A stretch of 64,000 nucleotides of DNA from assembly GCA_039583875.1 (NCBI GenBank), contig CM077158.1, forward strand, positions 238,258,453 to 238,322,452. The letters are read 5' to 3'. Origin of the DNA: Platanthera guangdongensis. Taxonomy: Eukaryota; Streptophyta; Magnoliopsida; Asparagales; Orchidaceae. The notes below the pieces were generated by a model. It saw nothing but the letters and a program-made list of their open reading frames with translations. It was not told where the DNA came from and did not search any database. The translations under genes and the position numbers were made by a program. Below, piece after piece: positions 53,285 to 63,082 of the stretch (the first letter of the stretch is position 1; the number at the start of each line of letters is the position of its first letter).

Positions 53285-53779
53285 ATGGCCAGGCCGCCCG
53301 GGCTCACATTTTCTGCCCCAGGCCGCCGAGCTCTCACATACCAACCCCTAAAAATTTAGAGGCCGCCGAGCTCACCCAGCCCCAGTGGCCGTTTGAGAGT
53401 AAACATTTTGATAATTATCACCCAGCCCCAGGCCGCCGAGCTCACCCAGCCCAGTTCACCCAGCCCCAGGCCGCCGAGCTCGCCCCTTGCCGCCTGCTCG
53501 CCTGGCTCGATGCCCCTGGTGGACTGCATTTAGCTGTTTAGACAACAGTCTCTCGTGATTTGGCTGTTGGCAGACTCAATTTGGGGGCATTTCAGTAATG
53601 AAGAAGTTCAGAAAGCATAAAGCGAAGATTTGGTTATTTGTAGGTTAAATACTCATAATTATTCCCAAAAACTATAAATATACCCTTAGGGGTGCCTTTG
53701 GTAGAGCATCATGCTACGAAGAGTTTCTTCTACTCTCTCTTCATCCTTCAAGGCACCCTAGCTCTGCAGGTGGCTAGGA
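53285..53779. repeat. Mosaic copy of the gypsy LTR end with GGCCGCCGAGCTC fillers
   Basis: Short blocks match 45650-46141 in order (TTTGAGAGTAAACATTTTGA, GGTTAAATACTCATAATTA, GCTACGARGAGTTT), separated by unrelated pieces. Five or so of those pieces are variants of a 24-bp unit, CACCCAGCCCCAGGCCGCCG plus AGCT, at about 53290-53490. Confidence 0.65.
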
Positions 53780-54230
53780 AGGGGGAGAAATCTCAGAGGT
53801 CTCTGACCTGAGGAGTGTGAGGATGTGAGGACGTCCACGCTATAGCCGAGGGTTACTGTTCCTAGTTTCCTGAGTAACCACCCATTATTTTAAATATAGT
53901 TTTGGTGCGTATTATTCGCATATTATTTTTACTAAATGCAGGCCCCACCAAATACATGTGCCCCACTACTAGTAGGTGGTTACATGAGGTAGTTATCCGC
54001 TCAGTAAACGACGACGATTCGTGCCTGAACGATCGGACGACGAGGAAGGCGCCCTAAGATGGCAAAAGAGGCGGTTTCAGCCACCACCTCATGGGGGTCG
54101 GCCCCAACAAAGGTGGAGGACAGCCGACACGGCGCAGACCGGAGGTGCGGCCATTCGGCCGGAGAGGGGCCGACCGCACTCGGGTGGCATGTCAGGCCCC
54201 GACCCCGGTGGCGGTCACCGGGTGCGACCT
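53780..54230 (-). repeat. Third partial copy of the Tat LTR
   Basis: Matches 46209-46567 and, further on, 7480-7590 (GGTGGCGGTCACCGGGTGCGACC). Ends at 54230, where AT-rich DNA begins. Confidence 0.75.
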
Positions 54231-54246
54231 TAAATTTTTTATAAAT

Positions 54247-54264
54247 AAATATGTATAATTCTTA
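54247..54264. repeat. Target-site duplication of the LINE, left
   Basis: AAATATGTATAATTCTTA; repeated with one mismatch at 55101-55118. Confidence 0.85.
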
Positions 54265-55100
54265 GATGAGCTCACCAGACATATCCAACAAGCAATACCT
54301 TGGTGTTTATTGTTTCGCGGATGATATCGTTTTGGTTGATGAGACACGAGAGGATGTAAACGCAAAACTTGAATCTTGGCGAGATACTTTAGAAAAGAAG
54401 GATTTTAGGTTGAGCAGGACAAAAACAAAGTATATAAAGCTTAAATTTAGCAGTACAAGAAGGACAGATGACTTCGTTATTAAGTTGGGTGATCAAGATA
54501 TTTCTCGTAGTGAGTGTTTTAAATATCTTGGATTGATAATTCAAAGATATATGGAGGTATTGATAAAGATGTGACACATAGAATCCAAGCGGGTTGGTTG
54601 AAGTGGAGAGGCGCGTCAGGGATCTTATGTTATTTGTAAAGTACCCCTAAAACTTAAGGGCAAGTTTTACCGTACTACAATTAGACCCGCGATGCTCTAT
54701 GGTTCTGAGTGTTGGGCAATGAATTGTGTACATGAGCAAAAAATGAGAGTTGCGGATATGAGAATGCTTAGGTGGATGTGTGGACACACGAGATTGGATA
54801 AAATTAGGAATGAAAGTATCCGGGATAAGACAAGAGTAACACCAATTTCAGAGAAGATGCAAGAAGTTCGTCTAAGATTATTTGGACACGTACAAAGCAG
54901 ACCATTAGAGGCACCTGTTAGGCATTGTGAGAGTCTAGTCACTAGGCATGTTAGACGAGGGAGGGGTAGACCAATAAAGACTTGGAAGGAAACTATAAAG
55001 AAAGACATGATGTAAAGATATGACACAATGTCGACAAAGGAACCATACAGCCGACCCCACTATACTGAGATAAAGGCTTAAGTGTTGTTGTTGTTGTTGT
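54265..55100 (+). mobile_element. 5'-truncated RTE-type LINE
   Basis: An 836-bp non-LTR retrotransposon 3' end with an 18-bp target duplication and a (GTT)n tail at 55084-55100, as in plant RTE elements. Only the C-terminal half of the RT ORF and the 3' end are present, which is normal for target-primed insertion. Confidence 0.88.
54266..55016 (+). pseudogene. LINE reverse transcriptase, C-terminal part
   Basis: Starts within the RT catalytic region: CFADDIVLVDETREDV holds the ADD motif. [36 protein letters not shown] and RMLRWMCGHTR follow, then FGHVQSRP and RRGRGRPIKTW at the C-terminus. A one-base shift near 54555 and another near 54635 break the frame. The stop TAA is at about 55014. The protein would have copied LINE RNA at the target site. 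The truncated ORF is not functional. Confidence 0.88.
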
Positions 55101-55118
55101 AAATATATATAATTCTTA

Positions 55119-57114
55119 TGCCAAGTGGGAACTTAAATTCAATTTCTATAATTAATAATTTTTGTGAGATTTATATAGCTCTCTTTTTCCAATTTAACTA
55201 TATTTTACCCATCAACTAAACTTATGAAGATAGCATAAATTAAATTGCGGAACATGACCTTAATTTTTTTATAAATAAATAAATATATTTATTTCAACGG
55301 CTGATAACGAAACCTTTTTATTAGAAATTATTTTTAGTAAATAAATAATAATAATAAATTAATAATAATAATGCCGTAAACGAAGAAAGCGGCGCGAGAT
55401 GCGCGTCAATGCGCAGCCGGGTGACCTAACCCGTACACCAAAGTCTACAGCTACCGTATTTAAAATTTTAAATGGCCGAGATGTTGAAACTCTATTGTTA
55501 TTAGCCGCAATTATATATACATTTAATATTAATATTTAATATTTATAGCCTTTAATAATAAATATAATATTAATAATTTCCTAATGAAAACAATTCTCAC
55601 GTCAACTTTGAAGAATTCAGAGGGGGAGTGGACTGCGAGAAGCCCCCACACTAGTTGGTGCACCTCATTTTCAACGCTTGAGGCTCTTTTGGATAAACTA
55701 TCAAGGCTTAGCTGCAATTTTGCATTTTGCACCCCGTTGAATTTATTATTACGCCCCCACGAGTAAAATTGGGGGTAGTTTTGTAATTTCTAAATGGAGG
55801 AGATTTTCATGTATTCAAATGAGTGATTAAGCATGTGATAATAGGTGGAGAGAGAGCTCCTCCAAGAATTAATGAGCCTCTTGACCTTGCTCCCCCCTTG
55901 TGTTATTTTATAATATTTAATGATATTTTAATAGTTTGATGAGATTAATGATTAAAAATTATCATGATTATTGTCGTACTGCTTTGGACAATTGTATTAG
56001 ATTTTATCCCTTCGGGTATTCAGCATCGATGAATCATGGTGGATTTGAGGAGGGTGGGCTGGGGAGAGTGTTGCAAAACAGATAGTGGATTTGGATTACT
56101 CTCGCCGAGACAATGAATTTCAACTGCTTATATGTCAAAAACGATGTCTGGATTACAGAGAAACAACTCTGATAAGTTCGAGGAAGAAGTTTAGCCCCAC
56201 CTTGTTGAAATTCATGGATGCGCTCCTAATTATAATGTATATCTCTATATGAGAAGTTTTGTTCGATCATAAACATTCTGTTTGATCAAAGTAGTTGGCG
56301 CACATCCCAATGTCATTCTGCGGTGTAGGATTTATTATCATCTAATGCTTTGTTCAGAGCATGTCATTTGTTTCATAGCGTTTTAGCTAGCGACAACATA
56401 AAATGTTATCTTATATAGTGTCTCTTAACCGTTTTGGCATTGGTGTTTTGGAGCGTTGGTAATGAGATTAATGAGAATGGAGCGGTGGGAACAGCTTTGA
56501 CATTGATGGTCAAAATGACGTTTTGAAGCATTGAGAACAGAGAAAGGAGTTTTACCAAACATATTTGTTTAGCGTTGATGTTTTCCTCCCAACACCAATG
56601 AAGACAAAAATGCCGAGACAAGCAAAGCCGTAGTGATCCCCATAAGAGATTTCATGCTCATGGACACACTTTGCGCAACAAAAGCTACAACACAAGTTAC
56701 CCACTAGACATGATACACACATACACAAACTTCTCTAGTAGATGTGATCCCACAAAGGGAATGTGCCTCCCATATTACTTCACAATATTTCATGGATTAA
56801 TGAATTTACCAGTGAGTTAAATGTAGTAGCTCAATCAAAACACGCCCTTCCATTAGACCACTTTAGATTTAAAAGTCAAAGTGTTTTCCTAGTCATTGAG
56901 ATGGACACTCGAGTTATATATGGTCACAATAAGGTTCCATAAACTATGGACACTTTTAAGTATGTAAACCCGCAAATGAAGAGATGGGCGTATGCAATAG
57001 AGGCAATGGCTCGAAGCCTATGACGCGAGTAGTAGCTCCTCATGCATGTATTTTATGTAGTGTTTTGACCATCTTTTAGCTTATTTATTCCATTAATTTC
57101 TCCTTGCTTTAATT
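55119..57114. other. AT-rich intergenic DNA without recognisable genes
   Basis: About 2 kb with A/T-rich microsatellite-like stretches (ATAATAATAA near 55340) and no coding or element signal that I can support. Short open frames here lack any family resemblance. Confidence 0.5.
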
Positions 57115-57453
57115 AAGGGCCATTTACCGGGACCTCCCCTGTATCTTTGAAAAATTACAAACGACATCCCTCTTATTATGGAAATTACAAAAATCTCCCC
57201 TCAATGTTACAAAACATAACATTTACCTCCCCTGAAATACACATTTCATAACATCCATGTACAAAAATATCCCCCTCGGAGTACATTTTCAAGGGGGGTA
57301 TTTTGTGTACGAATGTTATGAAATGTAAACTTCAGGGGAGGTAAATGTTATGTTTTGTAACATTGAGGGGAGATTTTTGTAATTTCCATAATAAGAGGGG
57401 TGCAAGTTGTAATTATGCTATCATCCAGGGGAAGTTTTGGTAATTATTCCCTT
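57115..57453. mobile_element. Foldback MITE
   Basis: A 339-bp nearly palindromic unit. It begins AAGGGCCATTTACC and ends GGTAATTATTCCCTT. The inner arms (about 57175-57235 and 57320-57395) are almost perfect inverted copies. TAATT flanks both ends as a possible target duplication. There is no coding capacity. The superfamily is not determined. Confidence 0.8.
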
Positions 57454-57770
57454 TAATTAATTATAGTTATATTTCGTGCAAAATTCTATTTTTCATGAAA
57501 GGGGAACCCTTGGAGCAAAAAGGGATAAAGAAATCATGATTTCATGCTTTCTAGGCAAGATTTGATTCAATTTGATGTTATGCACGATTGTGCATCCATG
57601 CACTCAATCGTGTGCCCATTTGACAATTATTCGACAAAAAATATATTTTCTTTTGATTGTGCTCCCCCTTCACCCATGATCTTGCATCCATAAAAAAGTT
57701 CTCCCACACAAATATTAGTTTTCTGCCTAAGTTTGCATAGCTTTCATATTTTACTGATAAAGTTATTTAA
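57454..57770. other. Unassigned AT-rich DNA
   Basis: No coding or repeat feature seen. Confidence 0.4.
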
Positions 57771-59395
57771 GAGCAGCATGACTTTGACCAAGAGGCAGCG
57801 ATACTACCGTTATTAGAGTTCGACGTAATTCTAGGTATGGATTGGATGTCGGAACATAGTGCAAATATTGACTATAACCTAAAGGCGGTGACCTTAAGAA
57901 GTGGTAGATCAGATGAGACTCAGTTTACGGGTTTGGCGGGAGTGGAAAAGACACTGATCTCATGGATGAAGTAAATACGTATAGTGAACCAAGGAGGCGA
58001 GGCATTCATATCTTTCTTGGAGTCTTGACCTTACGAAGACTGCTCTTTCCGAAGTATCCGTAGTGGTAGAATTTATTGACATCTTTCCTAACGAGCTTCC
58101 AAGTGCACCGCCGCATAAAGAAATCGGCTTCACCACCAAGTTAGTGACTAAGGATAGGCCGGTGTCTTGAACTCCATATCGAATGACGTTCAAGTAACTA
58201 GCCAAATTGGAGATTCAATTGTGGAAACTCTTGGAGCAAGGATACATTTGCCTAAGCTCTTCTCCGTGGAGCGCTCCAATACTCTCCGTAAGAAGGAATG
58301 ATGATAGTATACTGTTGTGCATCGACAACCATGAGTTTAATAAGCCGACTAAGTAGAACAAATACCTGATACCACAAATTGATGATCTCTTAGATCAATT
58401 GGTTGGATCATCATATCAATGTACTTTAAATTGGATGTGAAATCACATTACTACCAGTTGAAGATTCAGGAAGAGGACGTACTGAAGACTACACTTGGAG
58501 CGCATTATGAGCACTTTGAGATTTTATCACGCGGTCTAGATTTACGAACGTGCCTTCAGTGTTCATAGAAATGATGAATAATGTCTTTTGACAATTTTTG
58601 GACTTGTTTGTTATAGTATTCATAGAAGACATTCTAGTCTATTCCAAGACAACGATTGAGCATAAGGAGCACTTAAGTCTGGTAATATGGATGTTACGAG
58701 AGAATCGTCTATATGTCAAGTTCTCTAAGTGCACGTTTTGGCTAGAAAAAGTGGTCATCTTAGGCCATGTGATCAATAGAAGAGGGGTTGCAATAAATGG
58801 GATTGGTCGGTGTTGAAGAATGTCGCAGAAGTTATGAGTTTTCTTGGCTTAGTCGGATACTACATGAGGTTCGTGGAGAACTTCTCTCAGGCTTCTTTCC
58901 CCCTCACCTCGTTGATTCACAAGGTTCACAAGTTTATTTGGATGTCAGAGTGCGATTACGATTTTCAAATTTTGAAGGAGAGACGAATGTCTGCCCCGAT
59001 CCTCAGTCTTCCCAATGTCACATAAGGGTCTCAAATTTTCAGTGATGCTTCAAACAGTGTATGAGATGTGTATTAGTTCAACATGGCATGGTGATAGCCT
59101 ATGGGTCGAGACAACAGAAGCTCTGTGAGAAGAGCTATCCTATTCATGATCTAAAGATAGTTTCCATGATCTTCTATCTAACAATTTGGAGGCATTAAGT
59201 TTATGGAGTCAAAGTGGAGATCGTCACAGACCATAAGAGTCTGAAGTACCTCATTGACCAAAAGTAGCTAAATATGAGACAATGTAGGTAGATCGAGTTC
59301 TTAGGGAACTATGAAGTGGAGATTCAATATATTCCCGATAAGGAGAATGTTATGGCTGTCACCTTGAGTAGGAACTACCCAGGTTAAGAAAATTG
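57771..59395 (+). pseudogene. Tekay-type protease end, reverse transcriptase and RNase H
   Basis: Readable pieces: LPLLEFDVILGMDWM (protease end, near 57810), [28 protein letters not shown], the RT catalytic motif as FIEDILVYS (near 58620; the first catalytic Asp is Glu), FWLEKVVILGHVI, AEVMSFLGLVGYYMRFVENFS, then RNase H traces (near 59225, TDHKSLKYL). At least four frame changes and several stops separate them. The order and motifs match the element at 31.6-35.9 kb. Confidence 0.85.
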
Positions 59396-60015
59396 GATCA
59401 AGGCTCACGATGATAAGCTAGCTCGGGACTTTGAAGCTCTAGATATCTCATGTGTAGCTCGAGGAAGTACTGTAGAGGCATGCTTGAGTTGGATTGAGAA
59501 GCACTATGATATTGTATATAGAGTGCGGGAGGATGCCACACTAGATACGGAAGTGGGACCTTTTGTATCAGAAGATCAAAAGGGCAAGAACAATGCACTA
59601 GCAATGGTCGATGGGCTACTCAGGAAGAACAAACAATTTTACATTCCGCGTTTCGACAAGCTTCATTAGGAACTCATGTACGAGGCATATTATACGTGAT
59701 GCAATATTCATCTGGGTAGTACAAAGATGTATATATACATGAAAAAGTCTTTTTAGTGGCCCGAGATGAAAAAAGATGTGGTGCTCTTCATGAACAAACG
59801 TGAGACATGTGCAATGGTTAAGGACGAATGTCAGTGACTCGGCGGATTCCTATAACCATTACCAATTCTAGAATGCAAGTTCGATGACATTTAGATAGAC
59901 TTTGTATGTAAATTCTCGCGGTCTCAATAGTGCAAATAAGCAATTTGGGTGGTCGTGGACCGCTTGATCAAAGCGTCGCACTTCATCCCTAATCAGAAGA
60001 GCGACAATTTAAAAC
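59396..60015 (+). pseudogene. Tekay-type integrase, first part
   Basis: Zinc-domain traces near 59640-59830 and the VVDRLIKASHFIPNQK stretch (near 59950) that follows the first catalytic Asp region. Cut at 60015 by the copia insertion; continues at 62100. Confidence 0.75.
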
Positions 60016-60196
60016 TGTAGAGAAATCTCCAAACCTTATATATCCTTCTTGAATTAATAATTACAAGTATGAATACATTTATATAGGAAAATAAGAAAGA
60101 GAGAAATCCCAATCCAAGATGTGGGACTAATACAAATATAGAAAGAAGAGAGAAGAATGGGCCCCTAGATGGGCCCTAAAGTAGGCTTTTCTAACA
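60016..60196 (-). repeat. 3' LTR of the short copia
   Basis: 181 bp. The minus strand begins TGTTAGAAAAGCC and ends TCTCTACA. A TATATAAATG box lies near 60076-60086 on the minus strand. Confidence 0.92.
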
Positions 60197-60210
60197 CTCC
60201 CCCGCAGGCT
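60197..60210 (-). other. Polypurine tract of the short copia
   Basis: The minus strand reads CCTGCGGGGGAG directly before the LTR start. Confidence 0.8.
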
Positions 60211-61240
60211 GGAGCGTAAAAGTCGTAGGCACCAAGCTTGGATAAAAACTGGTAGTATAGAGGCCGAGAGAGAGCTTTAGTCAGGATGTCAGCAACTTGG
60301 CTTGCAGCAGGAACATGCTCTAAATTTATCTTCATTGCCTGTACCTTTTCTCGGATGAAGTGACAGTCAACTTCAATATGCTTTATACGTTCGTGAAATA
60401 CAGGATTCTTGGCAATATGGATTGCCGCTTGACTGTCACAAAATAGGGACGTTGGCGATGAGAGACGAACACCCAAGTCTCTCAGAAGGCTCTCAAGCCA
60501 AGTCATCTCGGAAACAACAACAGCCATAGCACGGTACTCAGCTTCAGCAGAAGAGCGAGCAACCACATTCTGTTTCTTGCTACGCCAGGTTATGAGATGT
60601 CCACCGAAGTAGGTACAAAAACCTGTTGTGGAATGCCTATCATCAATGGACCCGACATAGTCAGCGTCAGATTAAGCGACAAGCGATAAAGAAGTGGATG
60701 GCTTGTACACAAGCCCTTGTCCTGGAGCTTTCTTGAGATACCGAAGAATGCGCTCGACAACTTGAAGATGAGATGTCCTCGGGGCATGCATAAATCGACT
60801 TACGACTCCAACGACAAAGGATATGTCTGGTCGAGTAACTGTAAGGTAGATCAGTTACCCAACCAGGCTTCTGTAGTATTCCAGATTCGTAAGTAGCTCA
60901 TCGGAGTTAGAGCTATAAGCCGATAACCCGTAATTCGCGTCCATTGGAATATCTGTAGGTTTGCATCCTGAATAGCCAGCATCATGAAGAAGATCCATAC
61001 AATACTTCCTTCGGGATAATACAAGTCCATCAGGCCGTCGTGCAACCTCAAGCCCGAGAAAATACCATAGGTTACCAAGATCTTTGGTCTGAAAGACGGA
61101 GTTCAATTGTTGTTTGGTATGTTGTATCCCTGTAGTATCGTCGCCAGTAATGAGGATATCATCAACATAGACAAGGAGAATCACTGTTCCGGTTGGCCGA
61201 TGTAGAGTGAATAGAGAGAAGTCAGCCGAGCTGGAGTAGG
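60210..61240 (-). pseudogene. Copia RT C-terminal half and RNase H
   Basis: The frame enters RT at SSSADFSLFTLHRPTG, continues through the catalytic LLVYVDDILITGDD and YFLGLEVARRPDGLVLSRRKY, and meets TAA at 60855-60857. After that it reads DISFVVGVVSRFMHAPR and a second TAA at 60672-60674, then RNase H: SSAEAEYRAMAV, FCDSQAAIHIAKNPVFHERIKHIEVDCHFI, and the C-terminal DILTKAL. Both stops are in one frame with no shift. The natural stop lies near 60165, partly within the LTR. Confidence 0.92.
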
Positions 61241-61913
61241 TCGCACGCAAGGCAGTCCGCGGACAGGCAGGAGAGGAGAGCAAAATGGTGGTCAGAAGAG
61301 AGGCCGCGACGAGTAGGAAGGCCGCAGCGGACAGAAAAGAAGGTGGCCCCCACAGATTATGGAGGAAAGGCGATAAAAAGTAGGGGGGTGGACCCACGAG
61401 AGAAGGAGAGTAACAGGAGGTAGCAGAGAAGAAGCGGACAAGAGGGGCAAGCCGCAGAGGCAAGCGGATAGAGACGTATAGCCCGCGACAGGCAGGTCGC
61501 AGCAAGTGAGAACAGGCTGCAAGAGAAGCAGGTCACAGCGAGAAGGAATAGGTCGCAGGAGCAGCAAGCTGCAGCAAGCAGGAACAGGCCGCGAGAGAGG
61601 CAGAACAGCAGGCCGCAGCGAGCTGTACCAGGCCGGATGAAAGGCAGGCCGCGGAGAGAGAGAACAGGCCGCAAGATACAACGGTCTGGAGGAGAGAGAG
61701 GGAAGGAGGACCCGACGAGAGAGAAAGAAGGGGAAGGCTATAAAATGCCGGATGGGAGGGGTAGAACCACAGAGAAGAAGCGGAAGCAGAAGAAGATGAG
61801 CGGAGCGGACAGGAAAGCAGGCCGCAAGAAGCCGGGCGGGTAACGAACATAAGACAGACCGTGCGGTTAAGAAAGGGGAAGCTGCGCAAGGAGAATCGTT
61901 GGCTCTGATGTCA
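61241..61913 (-). other. Leader of the short copia fused to RT
   Basis: About 670 bp of purine-rich plus strand (pyrimidine-rich on the element strand) with reiterated AGGCCGCAG/CTGCGGCCT words. It gives open but low-complexity frames. It joins RT near 61240 without gag, protease or integrase. A PBS-like TGACATCAGAGCC (minus) adjoins the LTR at 61901-61913, with mismatches to TGGTATCAGAGCC. Confidence 0.65.
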
Positions 61914-62094
61914 TGTAGAGAAATCTCCAAACCTTGTATATCCTTCTTGAATTAATAATTACAAGTATGAATACATTTATATAGGAAAAGAAGAAAGAGA
62001 GAAATCCCAATCCAAGATGTGGGACTAATACAAATATAGAAAGAAGAGAGAAGAATGGGCCCCTAGATGGGCCCTAAAGTAGGCTTTTCTAACA
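61914..62094 (-). repeat. 5' LTR of the short copia
   Basis: 181 bp, differing from the other LTR at two positions seen by eye. Confidence 0.92.
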
Positions 62095-63040
62095 AAAACA
62101 GTTTGTGAAGCTCTATGTTTGAAATATTGCTCGTCTACACGAGATATCAAAAAGTGTTGTTAGTGATAGAGATGGGCATTTCAACTCCAAGGATTGGAGA
62201 CTCGTACAAAAGAGTTTGGGAAATAAACTAAAATATAGCACAACGTTTCATCCACAGATCGACGGTCAGACAAAGAGGACCAATCACACTATGGAAAAAT
62301 GTTAAGAATGTGCGAAATCAAGTTCGACAAGAACTGAGAGGATCAACTATACATGATCAAGTTTGTGTACAATAATATTTTTCAAGCAAGCATCAGGATA
62401 GCACCATTTGAGGCCTTATATGAGAGACGGTCTCAGACTCCAATGTATTGGGTGGATATGGGTGACACTCGTTTGTTGAACAAATAGGAAGTATCTGAAG
62501 CGTTTAGATTATTTAATTAGGACAATTCAAGAATGTTTGAAGATTGCCTAAAATCGGCAAGTTAAGTACTACAATGCGCATCACAAGAATGTTAAGTTTG
62601 TTGTTTGGGATAAAGTGCACCTGAAAATCAAGCAGTTCAAAGGCATATCACGTATTCGTTGATTAAAGAAGTTGAGTCCAAGATTCTTGGCCCTTTTGAA
62701 GTGCTCGAGTGGGTAGATGAGTGTGTGTATCATCTTGGCTTATCGAAAGAGCTCAGAGGGTCGTGCAATGTTTTCCATGTTTCATCCTTGCATATGGTCG
62801 TAGTGCAGCCAAGCTAGTGTCGTGGTTGAGGCAATTTTAAAATTGATCGCAAAACATTTGGTGACCATTGTTCGCCTAATAAGGATAGAAGATATCGAGG
62901 TGCAAAAATTGCAGAATAAGAGCATCTGTGTGGTAAAGGTCCATTGGGACAACTATAGGCACAACTAGCTCTCTTGGGAATGAGACCAACTTATGCACGT
63001 GGAACATCCTGAATTATTCTCAGAAATTCCTAGATTAATA
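62095..63040 (+). pseudogene. Tekay-type integrase, second part, with chromodomain remnant
   Basis: Starts with the second AAAAC. The VVSDRDGHF-like second Asp motif is near 62165 and the TDGQTKRTNHTM region near 62260. Then comes the C-terminal stretch (AHHKNVKFVVWDKVHLKIKQFKGISR, near 62580-62650) and FHVSSLH. The chromodomain-like reading IRIEDIEVQKLQNKSICVVKVHWDNY ... LSWE ... HPELF is at about 62870-63020. Several stops and shifts interrupt it. Confidence 0.8.
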
Positions 63041-63068
63041 TGTCAAAATTTTGGGTCGAAATTTTCTT

Positions 63069-63078
63069 AAGGGGAGAA
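63069..63078 (+). other. Polypurine tract of the second Tekay-type element
   Basis: AAGGGGAGAA shortly before TGTAACTCCC. Confidence 0.75.
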
Positions 63079-63082
63079 TAAT

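Larger units (their letters stand above)
60016..62094 (-). mobile_element. Short Ale-like copia with large internal deletion
   Basis: Minus-strand element with two 181-bp LTRs (60016-60196 and 61914-62094; two mismatches), AAAAC target duplications (60011-60015 and 62095-62099), a PBS-like site and a polypurine tract. The interior has only a leader and the RT C-terminal half with RNase H. Gag, protease and integrase are gone. The near-identical LTRs suggest a recent insertion. Confidence 0.92.

Noticed and set aside
55119..57114. A hidden host gene in the 2-kb AT-rich spacer
   Set aside because: No long frame, splice pattern or domain could be supported.
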